64,000 nucleotides of DNA from Psilocybe azurescens (GCA_023853785.1 JAJIRX010001058.1:1-64000); one strand, 5' to 3'. Counted from the stretch's first letter, positions 22,191 to 34,859 are shown. Numbers and translations: made by a program. The notes: generated by a model not told the origin, from the letters alone.

Positions 22191-25100
22191 TCAAATATCA
22201 AGCAGTGTCCATTCATCCAATGAGCTAAACATCTGTGATTTTTTCATCCTACATAGATGGTGAGCGCAAAGGCAAGGCTGAAAGAAACTGCTTGCCCTCC
22301 CAATACCCATCCCAACCTGGACAAGGGTCTCCAACAAAGCCCGGCCATTGATCAATAGGTCTTTGTCCCACTCCACGCAGCCTTTTTCAAACAGGATGAC
22401 GATCGTGGATTCACCTATAGAGAAACATCAGTACATTGATTCAACAATAGTACAGGAACATAAGAATGAAAGTGCGAAAATGGAAAACAAAGGATAAGAA
22501 GGATGAGGCGATGGGCAATGGAGCAATGGACAACCAGGCAAAAGTATAACAGTCAGCCGATGCACAAAGAAAAGAGAGAGAGAGAGAAAACAAACAAAAA
22601 AACAAACTACTGACCAAATGCAAAATACCCAAATTCCTGCCCCCGCTCGACCCACTCGCCCTCCTGCACAGTCATCTTGATACTCCTGGCCACCATTGCT
22701 CCCATACACACCATGAATACTCTTCCAAATTGAGGGCTATCAATGGGCACGATCTTTCGTGCATTTTCGCCGTAGACGTCGACAGCAGAGCGGATGGCTT
22801 GGGGCTGAAGAGTTGTGTTGTGTTGCAAAGGACGGAGGCAGAGGTTAAAAGCAAAAATGGGGAGGAGGGAAAAAATCAGACCTTACACTAGAAAATTAAC
22901 AAAGGCAGACTTACAATGACAGTGTAATTCTCTCCCTCAACATCTATCATCGCCCCCACCTTGCCCTCCACCGGAGAGTGGAATCTATGATAATCCTGCG
23001 GTGCCAGTCTAAAAATAGCCAATGCCCTCCAACATACCGCTCCGCCTCCGCCTTATAATGTTCACCTAGCAAACGGGCGACAGAGAACTCCCGTCCCTTG
23101 ATCCAAAGCTGCGTGGCTTCGGAGACGGTGGCGAAGGTCATGAGACGGCAATCGGCGGCGGAGATGAGGCGGTAGGGGTCGGTGGGACATTCCATGGGGC
23201 GTGCGGATGGTTTGAGTTTGCGGTAGAAAAACTGGTTGAATGTTTCTAGTAAATATACGCTTCGGCGAAGGGATTAATTTAGGGAGAAAGAGAGAATACG
23301 CACTGAACGAATCAAGCGGATCGAGTATTTCGTCCATTTTCAACCCATGGAACTCGATAAATGCCGGGATCTCCTTCGTGCTCCCGGGATCATCGTACTT
23401 GTTGTCATGCTTAATCGACAATGACTTGAGCAGCCTTCGAGCTATGAATGCCGCCATGCCACGTCAGTGCCAGTCCATGAAGTAAAAACAAAGAAGGAAA
23501 GGAACACACCTTGCCCACCCTCCATACCACTCCAGGCGCCCAATAACCTAATCCCAAGCCAGTCATAAATCTGTATTTTCTCCTCCTCTAGCTGGCCCGT
23601 CATGCGGTTTTGGATAACGACATTTGCTGAGTTCTGTTTGAAGAAAATGAGAAAGGCATCAGGACTCGTCCAGTGACAGAAGAGGGCTGAAAATCAGAGG
23701 AAGGATGGACAAGCAAAGATCGTCAAAAGCAGACAAAAGACCAAGGCAAAAAGATGAAAAAAAAATAATGAAGGGAAAAAAAAGAACTTGGGGAGACAGT
23801 AATCAAATAAATCCTTCAGATGGGAGGAACCACACAGAACAAACGAATCCACGGATAGCTCGTCGGCTCGACAGAGCTTCTCTTTTCTCATCGCCTCTCA
23901 TGCTATCGCACAAACAAACTCGAAAAAAAAATTAAAAAAAAAGATTAAAAAAAACAAGAATTACGTCCTGGCGCACTGATGAAACAAGGGCGAAGCAAAG
24001 AGAGAAATGGATGGCTCCGATCTTGATTCACTCCTCTTCTCTCCTCTTCTCTAAAAAACCACAACACAACCACAAAACAAAAACAAAATAAAATAAACTC
24101 ACCTCCCTAATCCTGTTATCCCACCATCCCACCCTCTCAAGCGCCTTCGTATACAGCTCCCTCTGCGCCTGCCTCGCCGTGACAAAATTTCCCAGCATAA
24201 TCTTATCCATCTTGTTCCAGTCCCCCGATGCGCACACAGCAAGGTGCGTGACGATGTCCATATCTGCTTTCGAGTTGAGACGCAGACGGTGGCACAGGGG
24301 CAGTTCTTGATGTTTATGACGCGTTCGACGGGGTTGGGGTTTAGCCCTCCATCCTCTCCCTCCTCCGTGTCCCCATTCCCACCAATGCGTTTCTTCTTCT
24401 CTCTCACGGGGCCGCCAAGCTCCTCCTCCAAACACATGACAGCCTGCTCGATGCTGATCTCGTCCTCATGTGGGTGCTTCCCATAGCGCGTGAAGAACGA
24501 GGACACAGTGGTCGAGGTGAGTGTGGACCCGAGCGATTCGAGCATAGTGCGCAGCTCGACGTAAGACAGCGCGCACGTGTTGTTCGTGTCGTATTGCGCG
24601 AGGTACTGCTTCCAGAAGCGCTGTCGGAGCACGTCATACGGCTGGTATTTCGCTCTGCGTAGCGTTGCGGTAACGTTAGCATATATATCCGTTCAAGTTC
24701 ACAGGAAGAAGGAAGAAGGCACACCTGAAGCGTATGATGGGATTATACCTCGCCTGCCACCTCATCTCCTTTGCCGTGGTTAGCGGCAGACTATACTCCC
24801 GCATCCTCTCTGCACCCTTCTCCCCTCCTCGCCCCCAACCGGATACAGTCCCGTGTCCTTATCAGGCTGCGGTGCGCGCCGCACCAGCTCATTCACATCA
24901 AAATAGGCATCCCCGATGTGGGCGTTCGACGAAAGCTTGTCCCAGTCTAGCACAGATAGCTGTACCTTGAACGACGTCTCGCACCTGCGCACATGGAAGA
25001 GCAACATCTCGTCCCAGACAGGATCCCGCGAGTGCCGGATCACACGTGTCCTGAACACCTTTTTGCCAAAGGAGATGACGACAAAAGGGTCCATGTCCCG

Positions 25101-26576
25101 GTCCATACGTGTTACTAGAGTTTAGAGTTTCGTACGCGTCAATCATCGCCTGAAATGGAAGGAAAAAGAGGAGAAGACTGACTGTTAACCGGATTGGGCA
25201 GATCATCCGCGCCCTGGATCTCTAGCATGACGGTGCCCACAATATCATTCTCGCCGCCCCTGAACTTGAAATCTCTCTTCCTCCTTCTCGTGTCTCGCAG
25301 TCTCACCGGCCTACTGCCCGAACCCGACCCTGCACCTGCCACCGACCCTATCCCCGACTCCCCTTCCCATACGAAAATACCTGCATCACTCTCACCACTC
25401 CCCGAAGGCGAACCCGTATCACTCCTACTACCCCCTGAAGGCGACACGCGCCCGCTCCCGCTTCCGTCGTTATCATTATTGTTGTCGTCGCCTGTATCAG
25501 ACGACAACCCCCATCATCTTCATACTGCAGCTGTGCCGCGGGTCCGCCTGCGCCCGCAGGGCCATGGTCCGATCGAACCGTTCTTACGCCTTGCGTCTGT
25601 ATCATAGCAAAAGTAGAAAAGTTATATTTTAGCGCAAACAAAACAAGAACAAAAGAAGGTCAAGTTAACGCACCGGGGGCACCGACACCAACGATGGCCT
25701 ACTCCTCTTGATCAGCTCCGCATAAATCTCATCAAACCCCATTACATTCTGCGCGTCCGATGTGCGCACCAGGCCGAGCTTGATCGTTATCCGGCCCTGT
25801 GACGGCGTGGATGCGCGTGTCGAGATCAACGGGAGCGTGAATGGCTGTATAGAAAAAGGAAAGAGTGTCAACACCAACCACCCTACGAAAGAAGCATGAA
25901 GAATGAAGAAACACATACAACATTCCCCTCCGCCTTAAACCCAAACACCCTCTCCTCCTTCCCCCTCCCCTCCCCATAGCCCTCGCCTCCACCCCCAAAC
26001 CACTCCTCCAGCCCAACAGCGACCTCGCCCAAATACTCCTTCCCCACGAGATCCTTGTCCCACACCACGGCTTCCAGGCTCCCCAGGCCCAGGCGCTCCA
26101 CCAAGCTGAGATACAGTGGGATGTCAAAGGTCGCCATGACGGGTGCGTACGTGGGGTTTGTGGTACGCCGCTGCACAGGGGTGCGGAAGCGGTGGGTAAG
26201 GAGGAAATGACCACAAACCTGTGAGAGCGCGGTGTGCAATAGGCATTATTTAGTATTATATTATATGAGGCAAGGAAAATGGAGGGAGAACATACGGATC
26301 ACTGCTCCTCCCACCGCTATCCTTGCCCAACAAGTCCTTACACCCCAGGACCTGCATCCGCAGAACAACAACAGGCGACTCGCCCGCGCGGGGTGCGAAG
26401 GCGCCCATACCTTTCCTCCCTCCTATGCCTATGACACCCAAATCCTTGCCAAGCCCTTTCCCTTTCCCGAGGCCGCTGTAGCTCTTGGGCTGCTTAATCC
26501 CTCCAGAGGGGACCCGTGCGGTGGCGGCGGAGTGCAGCGCGCGCTTGATTTTCGTCTTTTGGGGCGTCGTCGGCAT
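22191..26576 (-). CDS. PSD2: C2/EF-hand phosphatidylserine decarboxylase (PSD2 type)
   Basis: Decarboxylates phosphatidylserine to phosphatidylethanolamine; PSD2-type enzymes act at endomembranes and carry lipid-binding C2 domains. From the ATG at 26576 (the first in-frame Met): a basic, low-complexity leader, then C2-A ([23 protein letters not shown], then [15 protein letters not shown] and [20 protein letters not shown], to about 25680). A Ser/Gly/Asp-rich linker and C2-B follow ([47 protein letters not shown]), then an EF-hand-like region ([18 protein letters not shown]) and [20 protein letters not shown]. The catalytic part has [45 protein letters not shown], the [11 protein letters not shown] site and [20 protein letters not shown], and ends with [11 protein letters not shown]. 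The self-cleavage motif reads [13 protein letters not shown], with Glu where family members have Gly before Ser. Four single-base frame breaks lie in homopolymers (26205-26207, 24832-24836, 24297-24300, 23025-23027). About ten short introns are inferred. Probably a real gene, but autoprocessing is uncertain. Confidence 0.85.
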
Positions 26577-28700
26577 CGGCGTCGTGGCTTGTGACAATTA
26601 TGACGATGAAAGGATGAGTGGTGTGGTGTAGGGTGTCAAATGGTCCTTCCAAAAAAAATTAAACAAAGAGATAGATGCTCGAGTACGAGCTCGAGCTCAA
26701 GCTGGCAAGTGGATAGAAGAACAAAGATGGAAAGCAAAACGAGGACAATGCAAGGCAAAGCAAAGCAAGATAAAAATAAAGATGATGATGACGATAAAGA
26801 AAGATCAATGAAAACACTACGAAACGAAAAGAAAAGCCGGTACGACACGAAACAGAATGCAACGAGTCGAATATTAAAAAGAACAGAGTCATGTCCAATC
26901 TGGTCCCGTCGAGCCATCGTGTCGTGTAAGGCGCAGTGTGCTCTGAAGAAAGGACAGAAGATAACCAAAGACGATCTAGTCTTTTGACAGGTGACCAGTG
27001 ATGACAAAGTCCTCGCCCGCAATTTGCCGGTCCGTGTGGTTACATCACATGATTATCTTGGCTTGGGTCTGAGTTTGACCGTCGAATCTTCTACTTGTAA
27101 AGTTACAGCTATGCTGGCTGAGCATCATGGGATGCTCAGATACACTCCCGACTCTGGAACCCGATGATAACTACAGTATCTCCTCGCCGACGCAGTGCCG
27201 CAGTCCCACTGCCCCACCCACTGCCACTCCAATGACCCACATCGTTATATATATACATACTTCACCCCCATAAAGAAAATAATGCATGTAACGCGTGTGG
27301 TTATTTGCTTAATTTTAGAACTAACAAACCCTTCTGTTTGTTGCGACGATTCTACATGGAGCTTTGACACCCTACTTTTCATCTTGAAATTTTTGTCCTG
27401 CTCACAAGGCTTTCTGGGCCTACCTTCGTCGAATATAAATAATTTCTTACTCACGATACGCTTGTTTCTCTCTCTTCCCTCCCTTCAAGTATATGTATGT
27501 ATACTGTTCAAAACCACGCATACGATCCAATTCCATACTATGCGAGCCCGCTTTTCTGCTAACTTGGCGTTCGTTTCAGACCATGATTTAACACCACCTG
27601 CTTCCCGACAGAATACGGCAGACAACTGAAACTCCCTTCGACGTCTGACCGTCAGTCGTCGACTAATACTCAATCTCATGCTCTATGCTCTAATAACTCA
27701 GGCTACTATTCTTTTCTGCCTGTCTGCTAGTTAGTTGGTCAGTCAAGCCCTACTTCTCGACTTTCCTATGTAACTGTGAGTCCTGAGCTCTCTCATTCAT
27801 TAAATAATAGCCTTTACAAGCATGGCTATATTCTGCATATATGTTTGGTTTAACCCTACCTGAAACGCTAGATGAATGCATTTCCTCGACAGACCCAAAA
27901 CTGATTTTCTGCATGCTGACTCTCGACGTCTATCATACACCCACCCGCACTCGAAACCCAAACTAATCCCCACATTCTCTACGTACCACTTCACCTCCCT
28001 GCGAAGACCTAACTAAAGTACAACGATCATGTGGACAATCTCGCTCATTCCATTCCCAAACTCCATCCCATCCTGTTCTCGATCTCGACCACCGTCCGAG
28101 TCGAGCCCGGTAGTGGTAGTGGATAGTACAATCAAGCGACTTCCAGCCAATTCTTATTTTCACCACTTTATCCGCAGTTCCTAGTCTATTCTTCGGAACC
28201 TCACTTAGCATACTCTACACAACGCCAGCTGTCAATTTCTCGCACAATGCATAATGCACAGTCAGACCGCCACTGCTGCTACCGCGCTTATTCATGGAAA
28301 GAAGTTTGCGGCTCGATTTCATTAGCTCTCATGGTCATGTTACAGCACACTGCGAAGAGATATACTCTAACAGTTGTAATATTGACACTGGGAGCCGCTC
28401 CCTGGAAGCACGCCCTTCATACGATTACAATTCTCCAAAGCCCATTCCAAGTTGACATTCATCTCAAATTTAGGTGTGGACAAATATATAAACGGACACG
28501 CGGAATCGTGTCAGTCGACTCTCCTTGGCCCGTGCATATTCACATTTACGGATTAGCATTACATCGAACAACTTGGAACATGCCACTTCCATTACATACC
28601 ATCATCATCATAAATTCAGTCTTTCTTGGCTTTATGCATTGGCATGCATGACCCGAACTTGTTACTCAGCTTGGCTCCCTAGACCTTGAATCATTATATT
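26577..28700. other. Upstream of PSD2 and intergenic
   Basis: 26640-26990 is purine-rich on the plus strand (AAAGATAAAGAAAG-like) and would be pyrimidine-rich on the PSD2 sense strand, typical of a fungal promoter or 5' leader. The rest holds only short frames. Confidence 0.4.
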
Positions 28701-31700
28701 ACTTCGAATCCTCGTTCTGGCCGAACTCTCCGCCGTCCCAGAACCCATCGAAACTCAACGCCATACATACATGGCTCTGTCGTTATCGCTGTCATTTGTT
28801 CGTCCTTACACCCCTCCTTCATCAATACAGTATGTATGTACTCTCAAACGAATCAAAAAGATTATCCTTTATAATTATTCGGGGATTCTGATTCCCGATC
28901 GTCAGGATGTTCAATGTTTGGGCACCACGCCTACGGCTGCGATTTCAGAGTACAGAACGCAACGTCCTCCTCCTTCGTTTATTCCGCTTCTGATATGTCT
29001 TCGATGCACAGAAGTCAGAATAAGAACGCAGAGCCAACTGGGTGGCTGACACGACCAGAGATTGTCCCCAAACTAAAGAACTTTCCACCCCGGGCGTTAA
29101 TTGCGACCTTGATATCTGTGAGTGAAACCGAGTCGTTAATGCCAAAGGACTCGATTGCCATTGGTTCTTCGTGCAAGTTATTAACGCGGCAGTGGGATCT
29201 ACGCGGATATATAGGGCGTCTAAAAACAGAGCTGTTTGATTTTTGTGCCCTGCAATAAATACTGGGATATATCTGGCATTACTTCAAAAATTAGTCGTTT
29301 GATGCGAGAATCTAACAGGGGATCTCTGAGAGCCACTCGTAGCTCTGGATTTATGGAGGAAACTGAGTGGGTAAAAGATGCAGTATGCAGAGATGACCGT
29401 AATGGGTTGCTGAAGACGTGAGATATGTCGCCATTCTTGAGGACGGGTATGCTCTCGTCGTAGTAGCAGAAGATCATTAGGGAGAAAGATGTGGAAAAGG
29501 TGCACAAACCGGCATTGTAATGATTACACCTCTCGCATCATCATTTTATCGTATGAAAGCATTCATCCCTGTTTTCTTATTCGGTATTGACTGTCAGCTT
29601 TGTCCGTAGAGTCACGGGCACTACGAGCATAGTACGCCATCTAAGGCTGAAATTTATCAAAATCTGATGTCCTTCGTATGATAATGATATTAGAATATTT
29701 GATATTTTATTAACTTGATTCTAGGAGGGGATCGTGAAGTCGTCAGCAATGAGATAGAGTCCTGTGCTTCCGACATTGCGATGGCTGAAACTGACCAGTC
29801 GAGACCTATGTATCCATGTTATTTTTGCTAAAGGGAACGCCCATATAATGTCTTCAATTTGGATATTAAATTCATGCGCCGCCTGAATTGTATCGAGATC
29901 TGAGCTCTTTCGTTCCTCGCGGCACTCGCTTACTTCTCATGTTTACCATCAGCCCATGATCGGCTGAGTCTTCATCGCTCATATGGTGAGGTGGATGCGT
30001 TGGAACCAATGCCTGCGAGGTCTCAGAAGTACTGACGGGGTAGTCATTCGCCCCGCCTCCTTCCTTCCAGACGAGCTTCAGCCTCGACGTCATTCTGGGC
30101 TAGCCGCAAAGAGAGGGAGGTGGTGCAGAGAAAGACACAAGAAGGGAGAGCTGGATAGATTGATGAATGCGATAATTGAGATTTATTCTACATTTGGAAG
30201 AGTTGTTCTTATCTTTAAGTGGCATTCAAGCCGCATATATCGACTTTATTATATGTGTAGCCTCATTTCTAACCTCCTGTACCTGTCTCTATGTATCACA
30301 TGTATGCATATCCGTCTTCCAACGTCTGCTCATGTCCTTGTTCCGGGACGTTTAAGTAGGCCGTCACGTTTTATTCATCCCTGCAAAATAGAAAGTAACT
30401 ACAACAGGATCGTGAAACGGGCTTCTAATCACTTGCTAAATTGACTCAGTGACATCATCATGACATTGATCATCTTCCTCTTCTTAGTACCTTTGCCATC
30501 GCCCCATTCACATACATGTGCATGCTTAAGCTCATGTCTATCCCTCAATTCTACACTTCAGCTTTGCCTTTTTCTATATTAGCCGCTGCACTCAATTGGT
30601 CTGTTTTTGCTTCCATTCTTCTTGCGCGCTTATTTATCGGACTGAAAATATCATGTGCTGATGTACTGGCGTCAAAATATCCCCAATTTGAAGGAACTGG
30701 AGATATTATGGGTCAGATAGGGCTCAAAATCTTCGACACAAACACCTCAATTGTCATAGGAGAACGACGTTATGAACAGGGTGCCGACGTATCTAATGAT
30801 CTCTAAAGAATGTGGTATGCAACTTTGTTCTTGATTTCGTATCCTCTAGTATACATCTACCTGTCTTGCTTAACACAACATCCTCATCTGTGTTTACCCT
30901 CCCTCCCCCTTTGCACCACACCCACACTCAAATTCATATCCACTTTATTATCCATCCCACCCAATATCCCTGGTCATAGATGAGATACGGCTTAAGTGTA
31001 ATCTGCCGCACACCATCTTCATTCAGTATGGCTTCTTCCAGTGCTCTGTGCCCTCATCCCTGCGCTCTGAAGAACTTCAACAGTCAACAGTTTGATTGAG
31101 GGCACTTACGATGCCTGAGATATAACACAACTTTCCGCAATACCGAGTCTACAAATAGTCCGAGTGCATGATGAGAGTCAGGAGGTTTTGCCTCGAGTGG
31201 GATGGGGATGTTTTGGAAGGCGCAGGGATCAGATATGATGTAGGAGGAGCAGTGTGTAATACCAATGACGAAGAGGATAAGGACGAGAAAGGCGATGAAG
31301 GTGTTTGTAAACTCAACGCCCAACAGCAACGGGATATTCGATACCTGCCCCTCATACACATATCTGCACCGCCCTTCATGAAGACTCACAAGGCTTCTCT
31401 CCCTGTCGTAGGTTATTATGTGTTCTCCCATTCTGTTCCGGGTTGCCTTAACTGTGCATTTCACCATTGTATACCATAGGGATCACGTACCTGATTCTGA
31501 GTTCGTGGTACAATGTTGTACGTGTTCTCTCCTCACTGCTATTTTAGGCTCATCGGATGCTTGAATGTGGCGGACTAGTCTGGATTTATATCCATTGATA
31601 CCCCATTCCGAATTCCCACATTCCATAATTCGACATTAAGCATTGTGGTACCGTAGTCTCATCCTATACATACGAAATGGAATAGTTTTGAGCACAGCAA

Positions 31701-31980
31701 CTATCAGCTCGATGTGAATTATAAATGGACTGAGTGAATGCCGTATGATCATTGTTCCTTTGAGCTTCTCTCGCACGTCACCCCTGTCCACACTGGCCGT
31801 TGATACCATATCTCGTATTGTGAGATAGACCTGCAACAAATCAAAGGGGCAACCAGATGATGGTTTAGCTCATTTCATATGTCCCGGATCAGATTACCGC
31901 ATACACATATCTGATGAAGACAAATACGAGCGGGCGGCGTATGACGGCTGGACGATGATCTCAACTATCATAACGGTATT
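28701..31980. other. No convincing gene; possible membrane-protein relic
   Basis: On the minus strand 31084-31467 an open frame includes a hydrophobic segment (NTFIAFLVLILFVIGITHC). At 31636-31839 another reads VYLTIRDMVSTASVDRG and FIIHIELIVAVL. Frames at 29872-30093 and 29220-29507 lie further along the same strand. Together they could be remains of a multi-membrane-span protein, but I recognise no family and no exon joins are compelling. Confidence 0.25.
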
Positions 31981-31984
31981 TCGA

Positions 31985-32430
31985 GCTTGGGGTGAGGGGG
32001 CGCAAATTAATGCAAAAGGCTGTGTGTTACACTATGAGTGTGGGGGCAATACTAGCTAAATAGCTTTGGAGGGATATCCAAAGTAGCCATTTCGTCTTTA
32101 TAGACTCATCAGTAGCTATCGTACGTAAGGAATATTACTATATGCTCCTAAAATAAGCGCGTGTTTACTAAGCTAAGCGCCTATTCTTAGCGAATCGACT
32201 ATCGATTCCTAATCGTTTTGTATTACCTTTGTAATCTTTCTCGTACTAAAACGGGAACGTCAGAGGTCTTACTGACTAATTACAATAGAGCTGATTAAGC
32301 TCGTTTCCAATAATATCGTGGATGATTAGTTATCGAGTCACTTTGATTATGAATCGTAGAGCTAGAGTTGCTCCGATCTAGCATTCTGACTAAAACGTTA
32401 GTCATATTCGAGTAATAGCTTGGGGAGAGG
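31985..32430 (-). repeat. PLE terminal-repeat unit B
   Basis: On the minus strand it begins AAGCTATTACTCGAATATGA and ends TTTGCGCCCCCTCACCCCAA. It is nearly identical to the 8440-8890 unit and about 70-80% similar to its neighbour, unit A. The junction with unit A is direct (CCCC then AAGCTATTAC). Confidence 0.75.
32046..32131 (-). ncRNA. Hammerhead ribozyme motif 4
   Basis: The minus-strand core CTGATGA is at 32112-32106, followed by GTC-TATAAA-GAC and GAAA. Stem III is AUGGC/GCUAU capped by CUUUGGA/UCCAAAG with loop changes relative to motif 3. Stem I is UAGCUA/UAGCUA. All core positions are intact, so this is the best candidate for an active ribozyme next to the RT. Confidence 0.85.
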
Positions 32431-32870
32431 TGGTGCTAAAAGCGAAATCTGCAGGTTACACTATGAGTGTGGGGGCGATATGTGCTAAATTGGAGGGTTA
32501 TCCAAAGTAGCCATTTCGTCTTTATAGACTCATCAGTAGCTATCGTATGTAAGGAATATTACTAAATGCTCTTAAAATAGGGCGCGCGTTTACTAAGCTA
32601 AGCGCCCTATTCTTAGCGAATCGACTATTGATTACTCATCCTTTTATTGTTATCTTTGTAATCTTTCTCAGCGAATGCGAGAAACGTCAAGGTCTTGCTG
32701 ACTGATTACAATAGAGTCGATCGACTCATTGCTAATAACATCGTGGGGTGGATTAGTGATCAATTCATCTTGATTATGAATCGACGAGACCGGATTGCTC
32801 CAATCGGTCAATCTGACTAAAAGATTAGTCATGTCAGTGTAATAGCTTACCAATCGTGTCGAGAATAGAC
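32430..32870 (-). repeat. PLE terminal-repeat unit A
   Basis: Same architecture as unit B but more diverged (GTAAGCTATTACACTGACAT, CACGATGTTATTAGC, AGTAATATTCCTTACATACG). Its 3' end is TTAGCACCACCTCTCCCC. It lies nearer the RT. Confidence 0.75.
32472..32554 (-). ncRNA. Hammerhead ribozyme motif 5 (damaged stem III)
   Basis: CTGATGA at 32536-32530 with intact stem II and GAAA. A deletion has removed the GCUA part of the stem III 3' strand (CCUCCAAUUUAGCACAUAU), leaving only the inner UUGGA/UCCAA. Probably inactive. Confidence 0.7.
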
Positions 32871-33153
32871 ACTAGACTTTATAATTGTCTATCCATGTAC
32901 TTATGCTACCCGGATAAATCTGGGGCCAAGGTACCGGTCAACGATCCGGACTACTGGGTTCGAATCTACTAATCCGGCGGTGCATCGTGTTGGGCTGCTT
33001 ACTAACCTAGGTGTTGGGCAGCTTACTAAGCCAGCGGTGCTTCGTTTTCGGAACGATCCGTTCGTGAGGAAAGTGCCGGTCCCGAGATACATCTTGTACA
33101 TCCTTCCCTAATAAGGCAATTGTTAGAATTACCTATTTGGGTAAGTTCGGTTT

Positions 33154-33183
33154 GGGGTTGATTGGGTTTGGGTTTGGGTTTGG
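33154..33183 (+). repeat. Telomere-like GGGTTT tract
   Basis: GGGG then three GGG runs separated by TTT (TTGATT once), with a further GGTTTGGGGTTTGGGG at 33248-33262. In the PLE sense orientation this is AAACCC, located in the 3' region after the RT. The four G-runs satisfy the quadruplex pattern. Confidence 0.6.
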
Positions 33184-33297
33184 CTATTACGAATCAAGAT
33201 GTGCTTGTGAGTTGATGTAGGTCACTCTATAGCATGAAAATTACATACGGTTTGGGGTTTGGGGTAGCGCATCGCGACAAAGTCGCTAGTAATTTTC

Positions 33298-34818
33298 TCA
33301 TCGATTATTCGCTTTTGAGCTTCTGCCGAATTCTGGATGTTCCCGATCTGGAGATCGTGAGCGTCGGTGTAGTATAATATCTTCACCATCGCTTTCAATG
33401 GGTATCTGTTCAGTAGCTTTGTCTGAGTCAGATTGATATTCTTCAACGACGTCTTGAATCGTAGGAACGACACCACCTTCTTCGGCGATGTTTTCATCCA
33501 GTTTACGAAAGACTGTTTTCTTCCATACATTTGCAAGGTCGAATAGATTTGTGTTGCGTTTCCGGGACACAATCCAACGACTTCCGAGTAGTCCTATCTT
33601 CCTCAAGTCCGGAACATACACTTCGTCTCCGTCAAGTTGAAGCCGCGCAAACAGCTCCGGTCTGACATCACTGAGGTCGTGTTCATCCCTCGTCACTTGG
33701 TTTGATAAAGGGTCTGGATGCGGAGGCACTAAAGTCTCCTTTCTCAGCGTGGTCGTACCACTCTGACCAGTACTCGGTAACAGCTTTTCCAAGTTCGGCA
33801 GCTGAGAACCAATTCCATACGTCGTCAAATCTGGTTTTAAGTACAAGAACACCTTCGTCGTGCTCTACGACTCGCGGTGCAAATCGTTTTTCCCAACGTT
33901 CTTGTATGTTTTTCTTACACCAGCTTATGACTAGTTTTTCGGGATAGCCAGCGCGTTAAATAGAGAGCGTTAAGGTCTCTAATTGCCTCTATGTAGATAT
34001 CCTTTGAACTACATAACACGGCTAACCGGGATAACTCACCGATGTAGACGCCTCTTTTGACGTCCAACGGATGATGTGATACCCATGGAACTCGTTCTCG
34101 ATTGTTTCCAGACTTGACATACGGCTTCCATTGAAGTTTTCCAGACTTCTTGAAGAGGAAGCTGTCGAGAAATTGACATCCAGTCTCTGAAACAGCCCAT
34201 TCAATCACACATTCATCAAAACGAATTGTCTTTTCGACAAAGTCGAGGGCTGCTTGCGCTGATTCTGCGTAAACTATGCCTAGGCAATCGTCGATGTACC
34301 TTCCATAGAAGGCCACGTCGGGATGGTCTAATATCTTTGAACGTTTTCGAAATGGTATCCGTAAAGGTTGGCAAGGTCGGCAGAATCCGCGACCCCCATT
34401 GCGAGTCCACTTAATTGTTCAAAGTATTTATCACCATGTTGTGTGATTAATTGCGTATTGCCAATCTCGATGGCACTTTTAAAGATGTTTAACTTAATCT
34501 TATTATTCTCTAACGAATTAGGATTAAGGTGTGACAATGCATCGTCCGCATCCGAATTGCTTAAAAGCCACTCGTACATTGAACAAATGATTTCTATGCA
34601 CGATTTAAGCGGTATATTCGGGTAATAGGCGACAACATCTCCTGTGACAAAGTAAAACTTTCGTCTGGAGTCTATACGCAATTGGCTTAACCTCGTGAAG
34701 AGGTCCTTCGTACCGTGAATGATAGAAGGAGCCGCTTTTACAAGCGGTTTAAGCTCTTTGATATGAACTTAGCAGCCGGATTAAATACGACCGAATGACT
34801 TGGGGTTATGGGATACAT
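33298..34818 (-). pseudogene. Penelope-like reverse transcriptase (Coprina type), frame-broken
   Basis: Copies element RNA into DNA. From 34818 the homology reads SHSVVFNPAAKFISK, ELKPLVKAAPSIIHGTKDLF, the catalytic-site strand FYFVTGDVVAYYPNIPL (first Asp), YFEQLSGLAMGVADSADLAN, then FYGRYIDDCLGIVYA carrying the PLE-type YIDD catalytic box. Later come SGKLQWKPYVKSGNN, GYPEKLVISWCKKNIQERW, DDVWNWFSAAELGK and DLSDVRPELFARLQL, and the C-terminal VPDLRKIGL plus RKRNTNLFDLANVWKKTV, ending at 33298. Frame breaks occur near 34757-34759 (T run), 34330, 33940 and 33687-33689 (C run). No substitution destroys a catalytic residue. The N-terminal third is missing, so this copy is not autonomous whether or not the indels are real. 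Confidence 0.85.
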
Positions 34819-34859
34819 TTTGTTTTGTTGCCTGGGGTGGTGGGGTTTTAAAATTGTTA

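Larger units (their letters stand above)
31985..34818 (-). mobile_element. Coprina-like Penelope retroelement, 5' truncated
   Basis: On the minus strand the order is RT ORF (34818-33298), about 400 bp with CCCAAA repeats, then two tandem HHR-bearing terminal-repeat units (about 32870-32430 and 32430-31985). Penelope-like elements have this RT type and, in several lineages, pLTRs with hammerheads. The ORF continues past the RT into the Coprina-type C-terminus (with LRKIG and SRKRNTNLFDLANVWKKTV) and no GIY-YIG endonuclease is seen, which fits endonuclease-deficient elements described at telomeres. The 5' part of the ORF is missing: homology starts abruptly at about 34818 next to a G-rich tract and the 74 bp array. 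Confidence 0.8.

Noticed and set aside
32940..32975. GGGTTCGAATC resembling a tRNA T-arm / B box
   Set aside because: No matching T-stem, anticodon arm or acceptor stem is found within tRNA distance.
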